27,500 bases of DNA from Sphaeroforma sirkka (GCA_001586965.3 LUCW03000211.1:1-27500), one strand, 5' to 3'. Numbered from the stretch's first letter, positions 1 through 19,097 are shown. The notes: generated from the letters alone by a model not told the origin. Numbers and translations are program-made.

Positions 1-3000
1 GAAATGTAGTGGCATTTTATATTATTATAATATATCTCATACTTTATAATAGAGATATAGTGGCATTTTTATTATACTATTATAATATATCTGGCATTTA
101 TATTTTTATAATACTTTATAAATATAGTGGCATTTTATATTATTATAATATATCTCATACTTTTATAATAGAGATATAGTGGCATTTATATTATTATAAT
201 ATATCTCATACTTTATAATAGAAATATAGTGGCATTTATATTATTATAACATATCTCATATTATAATAGAGATATAGTGGCATTTTATATTATTATAATA
301 TATCTCATAATTTATTTATAATAGAATATATAGTGGCATTTATACTATTATAATATATCTCATACTTTATAATAGATTAATATAGTGGCATTTATATTAT
401 TATAATATATCTCATACTTTTAATAATAGATATAAGTGGCATACCATTATATATATTATATAATATATAGTGGCATTATATTATATACATATCTCATACT
501 TTATAACAGAGATATAGTGGCATTTATATTATTATAACATATCTCATACTTTATAATAGAGAGATATAGTGGCATTTATACTATTATAATATATCTCATA
601 CTTTTATAATAGAAATATAGTGGCATTTATATTATTATAATAATATATCTCATACTTTATAAAGAAATCAGTGGCATTTATATTATTATAAATATATCTC
701 ATACTTTATAATAGAGATATAGTGGCATTTATATTATTATAATATATCTCATACTTTATATAATAGAAATATAGTGGCATTTTATACTATTATAATATAT
801 CTCATACTTTATAATAGAGATATAGTGGCATTTTATACTATTATAATATATCTCATACTTTATAATAGAATATAGTGGCATTTATATTATTATAATATAT
901 CTCATACTTTATAATAGAGATATAGTGGCATTTATACTATTATAATATATCTCATACTTTTTATAATAGAAATATAGTGGCATTTATATTATTATAATAT
1001 ATCTCATACTTTATAATAGAGATATAGTGGCATTTATACTATTATAATATATATCTCATACTTTATAAGAAAGAAATATAGTGGCATTTATACTATTATA
1101 TATATATTGGCATTTATCATATAATATATCTCATAATTTTATAATAGAAATATAGTGGCATTTATATTATTATAATATATCTCATACTTTATAATAGAAA
1201 TATAGTGGCATTTATATTATTATAATATATCTCATACTTTATAATAGAGATATAAAGTGGCATTTATACTATTATAATATATCTCATACTTTATAATAAT
1301 AGAATATAGTGGCATTTATACTATTATATATATATCTCATACTTTTATAATAGATAAATATAGTGGCATTTTATACTATTATAATATATCTCATACTTTT
1401 ATAATAGAGATATAGTGGCATTTATACTATTATAATATATCTCATACTTTTATAATAAGATATAGTGGCATTTATATTATTATATAATATATCTCATACT
1501 TTATAATAGAGATATAGTGGCATTTATACTATTATAATATATCTCATATACTTTATAATAGAAATATAGTGGCATTTATATTATTATAATATATCTCATA
1601 CTTTATAATAGAGATATAGTGGCATTTATACTATATATAATATATCTCATGCTTTTATAATAGAAATATAGTGGCATTTATATTATTATAATATATCTCT
1701 CATACTTTATAATAGAGATATAGTGGCATTTATACTATTATATATATATCTCATACTTTATAATAGAAATATAGTGGCATTTTATATTATTATAATATAT
1801 CTCTCATACTTTATAATAGAGATATAGTGGCATTTATACTATTATAATATATCTCATACTTTATAATAGAAATATAGTGGCATTTTATATATATTATAAT
1901 ATATCTCATACTTTTATAATAGAGATATAGTGGCATTTATACTATTATAATATATCTCATACTTTATAATAGAAATATAGTGGCATTTATATTATTATAA
2001 TATATCTCATACTTTTATAATAGAGATATAGTGGCATTTTTATATTATTATAATATATCTCATATGCTTTATAATAAGAAATATAGTGGCATTTTATATT
2101 ATTATAATATATCTCATACTTTATAATAGAGATATAGTGGCATTTATACTATTATAATATATCTCTCATACTTTATAATAGAAATATAGTGGCATTTATA
2201 TTATTATAATATATCTCATACTTTTATAATAGAGATATATGGTGGCATTTATATTTTATTATAATATATCTCATACTTTATAATAAGAGATATATAGTGG
2301 CATTTATATTATTATAATATATCTCATACTTTTATAATAGAGATATAGTGGCATTTATATTATTATAATATATCTCATACTTCATATAATAAGAGATATA
2401 GTGGCATTTATACTATTATAATATATCTCATACTTTATAATAGAGATATAGTGGCATTTATACTATTATAATATAGAATTTATAGTGGTGGTTTTTTATA
2501 TTATTATATATATCTCATACTTTATAATAGAAAATATAGTGGCATTTATACTATATATAATATATCTCATACTTTTATAATAGAGATATATAGTGGCATT
2601 TATACTATTATAATATATCTCATTTTATACTATATATAATATATATTATAATATATCTCATACTTTTATAATAGAAATATAGTGGCATTTTATACTATTA
2701 TAATATATCTCATACTTTATAATAGAAATATAGTGGCATTTATATTATTATACATATATCTCATACTTTATAATAGAGATATCTCATATAATTTATACTC
2801 TATAATAGAAATATAGTGGCATTTATATTATTATAATATATCTCATACTTTATAATAGAGATATAGTGGCATTTATATTATTATAATATATCTCATACTT
2901 TATATAATAGAAATATAAGTGGCATTTATATTATTATAATATATCTCATACTTTTATAATAGAGATATAGTGGCATTTATACTATTATAATATATCTCAT

Positions 3001-6000
3001 ACTTTATAATAGAAATATAGTGGCATTTATATTATTATAATATATCTCATACTTTATAATAGAGATATAGTGGCATTTTATACTATTATAATATATCTCA
3101 TACTTTATAATAGAAATATAGTGGCATTTATATTATTATAATATATCTCATACTTTATAATAGAAATATAGTGGCATTTATATTATTATAATATATCTCA
3201 TACTTTATAATAGAGATATAGTGGCATTTATTTATTATAATATATCTCATACTTTTATAATAGAGATATAAAGTGGCATTTATACTATTATAATATATCT
3301 CATACTTTTATAATAGAGATATATATTGGCATTTATATTATTATAATATATCTCATACTTTATATAATAGAGATATAGTGGCATTTATATTATTATAATA
3401 TATCTCATACTTTTATAATAGAGATATAGTGGCATTTATACTATTATAATATATCTCATACTTTATAATAGAAATATAGTGGCATTTATATTATTATAAT
3501 ATATCTCATACTTTTTATAATAGAGATATAGTGGCATTTATACTATTATAATATATCTCATACTTTATAATAGAGATATAGTGGCATTTATACTATTATA
3601 ATATATCTCATACTTTATAATAGAAATATAGTGGCATTTATATATTATTATAATATATCTCATACTTATAATAGAGATATAGTGGCATTTATATTATTAT
3701 AATATATCTCATACTTTATAATAGAGATATAGTGGCATTTATATTATTATAATATATCTCATACTTTTTATAATAGAAATATAGTGGCATTTTATATTAT
3801 TATAATATATCTCATACTTTATAATAGAGATATAGTGGCATTTTATACTATTATAATATATCTCATACTAAAATAATAGAAATATGGTGGCATTTATATT
3901 ATTATAATATATCTCATACTTTATAATAGAGATATAGTGGCATTTTATACTATTATAATATATCTCATACTTTATAATAGAAATATAGTGGCATTTATAT
4001 TATTATAATATATCTCATACTTTATAATAGAGATATAGTGGCATTTATACTATTATAATATATCTCATACTTTTATAATAGAGAATATAGTGGCATTTAT
4101 ACTATTATAATATATCTCATACTTTATAATAAGAAATATAGTGGCATTTATATATTATTATAATATATCTCATACTTTTATAATAGAAATATAGTGGCAT
4201 TTTATATTATTATAATATATCTCATACTTTTATAATAGAGATATAGTGGCATTTATATTATTATAATATATATCTCATACTTTATAATAGAAATATAGTG
4301 GCATTTATATTATTATAATATATCTCATACTTTATAATAGAGATATGGTGGCATTTATATTATTATAATATATCTCATACTTTATAATAGAAATATAGTG
4401 GCATTTATACTATTATAATATATCTCATACTTTATAATATGAGAATATAGTGGCATTTATATTATTATAATATATCTCATACTTTATAATAGAGATATAG
4501 TGGCATTTATACTATTATAATATATCTCATACTTTTATAATAGAAATATAGTGGCATTTATACTATTATAATATATCTCATGCTTTTATAATAGAAATAT
4601 AGTGGCATTTATACTATTATAATATATCTCATACTTTATAATAGAAATATAGTGGCATTTATATTATTATAATATATCTCATACTTTTATAATAGAGATA
4701 TAGTGGCATTTATACTATTATAATATATCTCATCATACTTTATAATAGAAATATAGTGGCATTTTATATTATTATAATATATCTCATACTTTATAATAGA
4801 GATATAGTGGCATTTATACTATTATAATATATCTCATACTTTATATAATAGAATATATAGTGGCATTTATATTATTATAATATATCTCATACTTTATAAT
4901 AGAGGATATATAGTGGCATTTATACTATTATAATATATCTCATACTTTTATAATAGAGATATAGTGGCATTTATACTATTATAATATATCTCATACTTTA
5001 TAATAAGAAATATAGTGGCATTTATATTATTATAATATATCTCATACTTTTATAATAGAGATATAGTGGCATTTATACTATATTATAATATATCTCATAC
5101 TTTATAATAAGAGATATAGTGGCATTTATACTATTATAATATATCTCATACTTTTTATAATAGAGATATAGTGGCATTTATACTATTATAATATATCTCA
5201 TTCTCTATAATAAAATATATAGTGGCATTTATATTATTATAAATATATCTCATACTTTTATAATAGAAATATAGTGGCATTTATATTATTATAATATATC
5301 TCATACTTTATAATAGAGATATAGTGGCATTTATACTATTATAATATATCTCATACTTTTATAATAGAAATATAGTGGCATTTATACTATTATAATATAT
5401 CTCTCATACCTTTATAATAGATTTATAGTGGCATTTATATATTATTATAATATATCTCATACTTTATTATAATAGAGATATAGTGGCATTTATACTATTA
5501 TAATATATCTCATACTTTATAATAAGAAATATAGTGGCATTTATATTATTATAATATATCTCATACTTCATACTTATAATAGAGATATAGTGGCATTTAT
5601 ACTATTATAATATATCTCATACTTTATAATAGAAATATAGTGGCATTTATATTATTATAATATATCTCATACTTTTATAATAGAGAGATATAGTGGCATT
5701 TATACTTATTATAATATATCTCATACTTAATAATAGAAATATAGTGGCATTTTATATTATTATAATATATCTCATACTTTATAATAGAGATATAGTGGCA
5801 TTTATACTATTATAATATATCTCATACTAGCTTTATAATAGAAATATAGTGGCATTTATATTATTATAATATATCTCATACTTTATAATAGAGATATAGT
5901 GGCATTTATACTATTATAATATATCTCATACTTTATAATAGAAATATAGTGGCATTTATATTATTATAATATATCTCATGCTTTATAATAGAGATATATG

Positions 6001-9000
6001 GCATTTTATATTATTTTATATCTCATACACTTATAATAGAGATATAGTGGCATTTATCTATTATAATATATTCATACTTTATAATAATTTATAGTGGCAT
6101 TTATATTATTATAATATATCTCATACTTTATAAATAGAGATATAGTGGCATTTATACTATTATAATATATCTCATACTTAATAAGAGAGATATAGTGGCA
6201 TTTATACTATTATAATATATCTCATACTTTATAATAGAGAGATATAGTGGCATTTATACTATTATAATATATCTCATCATCTCTATAATAAACATATAGT
6301 AAGTGGCATTTATATTATTATAATATATCTCATACTTTTTATAATAGAAATATAGTGGCATTTATATTATTATAATATATCTCATACTTTATAATAGAGA
6401 TATAGTGGCATTTTATACTATTATATAATATATCTCATACTAAATAATAGAAATATAGTGGCATTTTATATTATTATAATATATCTCATATGCTTTATAA
6501 TAGAGATATAGTGGCATTTATACTATTATAATATATCTCATACTTTTATAATAGAAATATAGTGGCATTTTATACTATTATAATATATCTCATACTTTAT
6601 AATAGATTTATAGTGGCATTTATATTATTATAATATATATCTCATACTTTTATAATAGAGATATAGTGGCATTTATTCTATTATAATATATATCTCATAC
6701 TTTTATAATAGAAATATAGTGGCATTTATACTATTATAATATATCTCATACTTAATAATAGAATATATAGTGGCATTTATACTATTATAATATATCTCAT
6801 ACTTTATATAATAGAAATATAGTGGCATTTTATATTATTATAATATATCTCATACTTTTTATAATAGAGATATAGTGGCATTTATACTATAATAATATAT
6901 CTCATACACTTATAATAGAAATATAGTGGCATTTATATTATTATAATATATCTCATACTTTATAACAGAGATATAGTGGCATTTTATATATTATTATAAT
7001 ATATCTCATACTTTATAATAGATTTATAGTGGCATTTATATTATTATAATATATCTCATACTTTTATAATAGAAATATAGTGGCATTTATATTATTATAA
7101 TATATCTCATACTACTTTTATAATAGAGAGATATAGTGGCATTTTATACTATTATAATATATATCTCATACCAAATAATAGAAATATAGTGGCATTTATA
7201 TTATTATAATATATCTCATACTTTTATAATAGAGATATAGTGGCATTTATACTATTATAATATATCTCATACTTTTATAATAGAAATATGGTGGCATTTT
7301 ATATTATTATAATATATCTCATACTTTTATAATAGAGATATAGTGGCATTTATACTATTATAATATATCTCATACTTTATAATAGAGATATAGTGGCATT
7401 TATACTATTATAATATATCTCATACTTTTATAATAATTTATAGTGGCATTTTATATTATTATAATATATCTCATACTTTATAATAGAGATATAGTGGCAT
7501 TTTATACTATTATAATATATCTCATACTTTAATAATAGAGATATAGTGGCATTTATACTATTATAATATATCTCATACTTTTATAATAGAGATATAAGTG
7601 GCATTTATACTATTATAATATATCTCATTCTCTATAATAGAAATATATAGTGGCATTTATATTATTATAAAATATCTCATACTTTATAATAGAAATATAG
7701 TGGCATTTTATATTATTATAATATATCTCATACTTTATAATAGAGATATAGTGGCATTTATACTATTATAATATATCTCATACTAAATAATAGAAATATA
7801 GTGGCATTTATATTATTATAATATATCTCATACTTTTATAATAGAGAGATATAGTGGCATTTTATACTATTATAATATATCTCATACTTTTATAATAGAG
7901 AAATATAGTGGCATTTATACTATTATAATATATCTCATACTTTATAATAATTTATAGTGGCATTTATATTATTATGATATATCTCATACTTTTATAATAG
8001 AGATATAGTGGCATTTTATTCTACTATAATATATCTCATACTTTTTATAATAGAAATATAGTGTGGCATTTATACTATTATAATATATCTCATACTTAAT
8101 AATAGAAATATAGTGGCATTTATACTATTATAATATATCTCATACTTTTATAATAGAAATATAGTGGTGGCATTTATATTATTATAATATATCTCATACT
8201 TTTATAATAGAGATATAGTGGCATTTTATACTATTATAATATATCTCATACTTAATAATAGAGAAATATAGTGGCATTTATATTATTATAATATATCTCA
8301 TACTTTTATAATAGAGATATAGTGGCATTTATACTATTATAATATATCTCATACTTTTATAATAATTTATATAGTGGCATTTATATTATTATAATATATC
8401 TCATACTTTATAATAGAGATATAGTGGTATTTATACTTTTATAATATATCTCATACTTTATAATAGAGATATAGTGGCATTTATACTATTATAATATATC
8501 TCATACTTTTATAATAGAAATTTATAGTGGCATTTATATTATTATAATATATCTCATACTTTATAATAGAGATATAGTGGCATTTATACTATTATAATAT
8601 ATCTCATACTTTATAATAGAGATATAGTGGCATTTATACTATTATAATATATCTCATACTTTATAATAGAAATATAGTGGCATTTATATTATTATGATAT
8701 ATCTCATACTTTATAATAGAGATATAGTGGCATTTTATACTATTATAATATATCTCATACTTTAATAATAGAAATATAGTGGCATTTTATATTATTATAA
8801 TATATCTCATACTTTATAATAGAGATATAAGTGGCATTTTTATACTATTATAATATATCTCATACTTTATAATAGAGATATAAAGTGGAATTTATACTAT
8901 TCTAATATATCTCATACTTTAATAATAGAGATATAGTGGCATTTATACTATTATAATATATCTCATACTTTATAATAGAGATATAGTGGCATTTATACTA

Positions 9001-12000
9001 TTATAATATATCTCATACTTAATAATAGAGATATAGTGGCATTTTATATTATTATAATATATCTCATACTTTATAATAGAGATATAGTGGCATTTATACT
9101 ATTATAATATATCTCATTCTCTATAATAATTTATAGTGGCATTTATATTATTATAAAATATCTCATAATTTTTATAATAGAAATATAGTGGCATTTATAT
9201 TATTATAATATATCTCATACTTTTATAATAGAGATATAGTGGCATTTATACTATTATAATATATCTCATACTTTATAATAGAAATATAGTGGCATTTTTA
9301 TACTATTATAATATATCTCATACTTTATAATAATTTATAGTGGCATTTTATATTATTATGATATATCTCATACTTTATAATAGAGATATAGTGGCATTTA
9401 TTCTACTATAATATATCTCATACTTTATAATAGAAATATAGTGGCATTTATACTATTATAATATATCTCATACTTAATAATAGAAATATAGTGGCATTTA
9501 TACTATTATAATATATCTCATACTTTATAATAGAGATATAGTGGCATTTATACTATAAAAATATATCTCATACTTAATAATAGAAATATAGTGGCATTTA
9601 TATTATTATAATATATCTCATACTTTTTATAATAGAGACATAGTGGCATTTTATACTATTATAATATATCTCATACTTTATAATAATTTATAGTGGTATT
9701 TATATTATTATATATATCTCATACTTTTATAATAGAGAGATATAGTCATTTATACTTTTATAATATATCTCATAATATAATAGAGAGATATAGTGGCATT
9801 TATACTATTATAATATATCTCATACTTTTATAATAGAGAATATAGTGGCATTTATATTATTATAATATATCTCATACTTTATAATAGAGATATAGTGGCA
9901 TTTATACTATTATAATATATCTCATACTTTATAATAATTTATAGTGGCATTTATATTATTATAATATATCTCATACTTTTATAATAGAGATATAGTGGTA
10001 TTTATATTTTTATATAATATATCTCATACTTTTATAATAGAGATATAGTGGCATTTATACTATTATATAATATATCTCATACTTTTATAATAGATTTATA
10101 GTGGCATTTATATTATTATAATATATCTCATACTTTATAATAGAGATATAGTGGTATTTATACTTTTATAATATATCTCATACTTTATAATAGAGATAAA
10201 GTGGCATTTATACTATTATAATATATCTCATGCTTTAATAATAATAGAAATATAGTGGCATTTATATTATTATAATATATCTCATACTTTATAATAGAGA
10301 TATAGTGGCATTTTTTATACTATTATAATATATCTCATACTTAATAATAGAAATATAGTGGCATTTATATTATTATAATATATCTCATACTTTATAATAG
10401 AGAGATATAGTGGTATTTATACTATTATAATATATCTCATACTTTATAATAGAAATATAGTGGCATTTATATTATTATAATATATCTCATACTTTATAAT
10501 AGAGAGATATAGTGGCATTTTATACTATTATAATATATCTCATACTTTATAATAGAGATATAGTGGAATTTATACTATTCTAATATATCTCATACTTAAT
10601 AATAGAGATATAGTGGTATTTATACTATTATAATATATCTCATACTTTATAATAGAGATATAGTGGCATTTATACTATTATAATATATCTCATTCTCTAT
10701 AATAATTTATAGTGGCATTTATATTATTATAAAATATCTCATACTTTATAATAGAAATATAGTGGCATTTATATTATTATAATATATCTCATACTTTATA
10801 ATAGAGATATAGTGGCATTTATACTATTATAATATATCTCATACTTTATAATAGAAATATAGTGGCATTTTATACTATTATAATATATCTCATACTTTTA
10901 TAATAATTTATAGTGGCATTTATATTATTATGATATATCTCATACTTTATAATAGAGATATAGTGGCATTTATTCTACTATAATATATCTCATACTTTAT
11001 AATAGAAATATAGTGGCATTTATACTATTATAATATATCTCATACTTAATAATAGAAATATAGTGGTATTTATACTATTATAATATATCTCATACTTTAT
11101 AATAGAGATATAGTGGCATTTATACTATAAAAATATATCTCATACTTAATAATAGAAATATAGTGGCATTTATATTATTATAATATATCTCATACTTTAT
11201 AATAGAGACATAGTGGCATTTATACTATTATAATATATCTCATACTTTATATAATAATTTATAAAGTGGTATTTATATTATTATAATATATCTCATAATT
11301 TTATAATAGAGATATAGTGGTATTTATACTTTTATAATATATCTCATACTTTATAATAGAGATATAGTGGCATTTATACTATTATAATATATCTCATACT
11401 TTATAATAGGAATATAGTGGCATTTATATTATTATAATATATCTCATACTTTATAATAGAGATATATAGTGGCATTTGTACTATTATAATATATCTCATA
11501 CTTTATAATAATTTATAGTGGCATTTATATTATTATAATATATCTCATACTTTATAATAGAGAGATATAGTGGTATTTTATACTTTTATAATATATCTCA
11601 TACTTAATAATAGAAATATAGTGGCATTTATATTATTATTATATATCTCATACTTTATAATAGAGAGATATAGTGGCATTTTATACTATTATAATATATC
11701 TCATACTTTTATAATAGAAATATAGTGGCATTTATATTATTATAATATATCTCATACTTTTATAATAGAGATATAGTGGCATTTATATACTATAATAAAT
11801 CTCATACAATAATAATAGAGATATAGTGGCATTTATATTATTATAATATATCTCATACTTTTTATAATAGAGATATAGTGGCATATACATTATTATAATA
11901 TATCTCATACTTTATAATAGAGATAAAGTGGCATTTTTATACTATTATAATATATCTCATACTTTTTATAATAGAGATATAGTGGCATTTATACTATTAT

Positions 12001-12470
12001 AATATATCTCATACTTTATAATAGAAATATAGTGGCATTTATACTATTATAATATATCTCATACTTTATAATAATTTATAGTGGCATTTATATTATTATG
12101 ATATATCTCATACTTTATAATAGAGATATAGTGGCATTTATACTATAATAATATATCTCATACTTAATAATAGAAATATAGTGGCATTTATATTATTATA
12201 ATATATCTCATACTTTTATAATAGAGATATAGTGGCATTTTTATACTATTATAATATATCTCATACTTTTATAATAGAGATATAGTGGCATTTATACTAT
12301 TATAATATATATCTCATACTTAATAATAGAAATATAGTGGCATTTATATTATTATAATATATCTCATACTTTATAATAGAGATATAGTGGCATTTATACT
12401 ATTATAATATATCTCATACTTAATAATAGAAATATAGTGGCATTTATATTATTATGATATATCTCATACT
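1..12470. repeat. AT-rich satellite array, about 50-bp monomer, about 250 copies
   Basis: Uninterrupted tandem array that starts before the window. The period is 50 bp, for example TGGCATTT at 3021 and again at 3071. Each monomer has a conserved GTGGCATTT box, the only GC-richer part, then a TATTATAATA perfect palindrome, then ATATCTCATACTTTATAATAG. Two main forms exist: A has GAGAT before the box and TATACTATT after it; B has GAAAT and TATATTATT. They often alternate as about 100-bp dimers, for example 1500-2040. A third form, with AATAATTTATAGTGG, becomes common after about 7430. Small indels of T, TA or ATA are frequent. There is no coding potential. Size, AT content and layering resemble centromeric or pericentromeric satellites, but location on the chromosome cannot be told from the sequence. 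Confidence 0.97.
10563..11290. repeat. Higher-order block of the satellite, second copy of 8885-9720
   Basis: Rare monomer variants occur in the same order in both blocks: a GTGGAATTT monomer (8885 and 10563), CATTCTCTATAAT (9115 and 10691), TTCTACTATAAT (9401 and 10973), ACTATAAAAATAT (about 9552 and 11124) and GAGACATAGTGG (9635 and 11205). The offset is 1570-1576 bp from the second landmark on and 1678 bp at the first, a difference of about two monomers. This is a block of many monomers copied as a unit inside the array. Confidence 0.85.
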
Positions 12471-12850
12471 TTATTTTGAAATATAGTGGCATTTATTCTA
12501 TTATAGTATATCTCATATTTTATAATAAAAATATAGTGGCATTTATATATAATATAGAGGTATTCATACTTATTATAACATATCGCATACTTCTTCATAA
12601 TGTATAATAAAGAGGCATTCGTACTCGTTATAAAATACTTCATACTTCCTTATAATATATATTATAGTGGCATGTATACCGTTATAACGTATATCACACT
12701 TCTTTATAATATATAATATAGTGGCGATTATACTTATTTTATCACATAACACATGCTTCTTCATAACTTATAATATAATGGCATTCATATATAGTATAAC
12801 ATATCTCATACTCCTTCATATCCTAATGATATGTAGTATAAGTGTCGTTT
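12471..12850. repeat. Decayed edge monomers of the satellite
   Basis: The 50-bp pattern continues but with many substitutions: TGGCATTTATATATAAT, GAGGCATTCGTACTC, TGGCATGTATACCG, TGGCGATTATACT and TGGCATTCATATA follow one another at roughly 60-bp spacing, with CTTCTTCATAA or CTTCCTTATAA in place of CTTTATAA. Divergent edge copies are usual where homogenisation by unequal exchange fades out at an array boundary. A short open frame here on the minus strand is a by-product of the repeat. Confidence 0.85.
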
Positions 12851-13247
12851 AAAAATCTATAAATATAAGTATATCTACTTCTACTACGACTAAGGAATAC
12901 ACCCTTGTAAATTCTTTCTACAGTTGTCCTTACTGTTAGCATATCCACTTCGGTTTATCGCATAATTTCTAACATAGAAACAAAAGACAGAAACTATTGC
13001 ATTGCCAGGCTGCTCAGAGAGCACCAAGTTTGATACATGTTTTATATAGCAACCCCCAAGTCTGCCCTGCCGCAGATAATAGGCATTCATATTTGATACA
13101 GTATTACAACTTCAAACAACCCGATACAGGTACACCCACAAGAACAGTATTCCAGGGGTGGTACATACAGTTTCATAGTGTCTGCATCATGCAGACCTTC
13201 AATTTGACACACAAATACCAATAACATCAAACACCGTGAAAACATAC
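12851..13247. other. Unique DNA, presumed start of LDAH intron 1
   Basis: Non-repetitive sequence between the satellite edge and the donor site of the LDAH exon. I looked on the minus strand for the next LDAH exon, which should carry a serine-histidine-glycine region after the GNPG exon, and saw none. Short open frames on both strands (about 66-75 codons) match nothing known to me. If the gene is intact this is the first part of its intron 1. Confidence 0.5.
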
Positions 13248-13433
13248 CTCGACCTCGCAATTAGCACTTTCATATAGTGACAGCATGTACTTGTGGTAGA
13301 ATTCGATGACTCCAGGATTACCCGGAGTGACAAACACACATAGCTTAGGCTTTACTACGGCTTCCAGCGTGTGCAATGAACTGACTATATTCGACGCTCC
13401 TATGGTAATCACTTCTTTCTTGAACCTGTGCAT
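13248..13433 (-). CDS. LDAH: Lipid droplet-associated hydrolase (LDAH family), first coding exon, partial
   Basis: Sixty-two codons from the ATG at 13433 to a GAG|GTATGT donor (GT at 13247-13246), phase 0. The segment KPKLCVFVTPGNPGVIEFY followed by a YxxxMLSLYES helix closely matches the start of the alpha/beta-hydrolase fold of LDAH (human has RPKLLIFIIPGNPG, then FY). In this family GNPG follows the first core strand and contributes to the oxyanion-hole region. The catalytic GHSxG serine, the aspartate and the histidine lie in later exons that are not in view. The protein is known as a serine hydrolase of lipid droplets acting on neutral lipid turnover. The exon points left into the satellite, so the remaining exons must lie left of the window, at least 13 kb away, or the gene is a broken fragment. 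The family call is good; intactness is unknown. Confidence 0.75.
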
Positions 13434-14636
13434 GATGCGATTTTATTTTATGGCTGTCAGTGGAGTGGTGTAGTGATATGTCTCAGTCTCATAAGCATTT
13501 ATCTATATACGGGATAGCGTACGTACAGACACGAGTCTTCTGGCTCCTTGTCGCCTTCCCGAGCAAGGCTATGATGATTACAGAGCTTCAGAAGTGGAGG
13601 ACAAAACTGATTACTGAATATCCCACACTTCCGATCGACCAGAGATTACAGATACCACAGAAGGGATGATGGATGTATCTTATGGAGTATGTATCAGCCC
13701 ATGATGATGTCAAGTGTCAACGTCATGGGTCTTGTCTTGGGTCTTGGGTCTTGGGTTTTTCAAGTTAGGGTTTAGGGTTTCGATTTTGTCACAGCCTCCT
13801 TTTCTTTTTCAGGTGGTTGTGTTTGTCAGCATAGCCCCCTGAATAATCGACATTGTCAGCCACTCTTTAGTCTTTTGAGAGGCTATGTATGATGCAACTC
13901 ATGATTGTAAACCCATTCGAACACGTTGCAAACCTTGGCTTCATGAGACATACAACGCAACACATATATGAAATACGCGGTAAGGAACATATCAATTGAA
14001 TAGAAAGCAATGCAACACAGGTATGAAATATGCGATGTATCAAATGAATAGAATTAGGGACACAGACTTGAAAAACAATTCTCAATTTCTGGTGTTCAGC
14101 CAATTGACATTGATTCTCATGCCATGGTCTCATGGCTATGCCTGAGTGTTTGACGCAAACCAAAAAACAACCAGAGACACAAAGTTTAGGATACCTCATT
14201 TGTGAATACATAGGCTTGAATGTGTGCATGTACATGAAGAAGATATTTGGTCATGGCATATACCAGGGAGGTGTCTGAGTAAACATTGCATTGTTAAAAA
14301 CACAAGAACAGTTATGTACGGAATATATAAACCACGAAGTAGTGATTGAATACTAATTTTTGATACAGACTCTAATCGAAGGGATCAAGAACAGGACAGA
14401 CTGCGCTATAGTGTGAGTGGTATTTGTTCTCAATGTAAGTGTCTACGGGCCTCGACGTCAGATGCTTGTTCATGGAGATATTTTTTGGATGTTTTAGGAA
14501 TATATAGATACCTGTGTTTTGAGTGTTTCAGGAATATACAGATACTTGTGCATGGATAGCCTGTTGCATGTTAAGGAGATATTTTGGTCTTTTATTCGCA
14601 GATTGTGCAACACAATTGGAGTTGTATAGGACTAGT
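13434..14636. other. Intergenic region between LDAH start and RAD51B 3' end
   Basis: About 1.2 kb of mostly unique sequence. It should hold the LDAH promoter and 5' leader (right of 13433) and the RAD51B 3' leader and polyadenylation region (left of 14637). A 69-codon plus-strand frame (13460-13669) and a 122-codon minus-strand frame (13867-14235, rich in Cys, His and Ile) lack recognisable domains; I do not call either a gene. A telomere-like patch is listed separately. Confidence 0.5.
13726..13781 (+). repeat. Short TGGGTCT and TTTAGGG repeat patch
   Basis: The patch has several degenerate copies of TGGGTCT (TGGGTCTTGTCTTGGGTCT and on), then TTAGGGTTTAGGGTTT. It is only about 55 bp long. 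The second part equals about two copies of a plant-type telomere repeat. It is too short to be a telomere; it may be a repair filler or a slippage product. Confidence 0.7.

Positions 14637-19097
<4,461 letters not shown>

Noticed and set aside
1-12470. CRISPR-like regular repeat array
   Set aside because: There are no unique spacers; whole 50-bp monomers repeat, and the setting is eukaryotic.
13460-13669. 69-codon plus-strand frame starting 27 bp from the LDAH start
   Set aside because: No recognised motif; more likely LDAH leader or promoter sequence.
13726-13781. Possible chromosome end because of TTTAGGG copies
   Set aside because: Only about two copies, with genes on both sides, so it is not a telomere.
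13867-14235. 122-codon minus-strand frame between LDAH and RAD51B
   Set aside because: Its composition is rich in Cys, His and Ile with local repeats, no domain is recognised, and it lies in an AT-rich region; chance is likelier than a gene.
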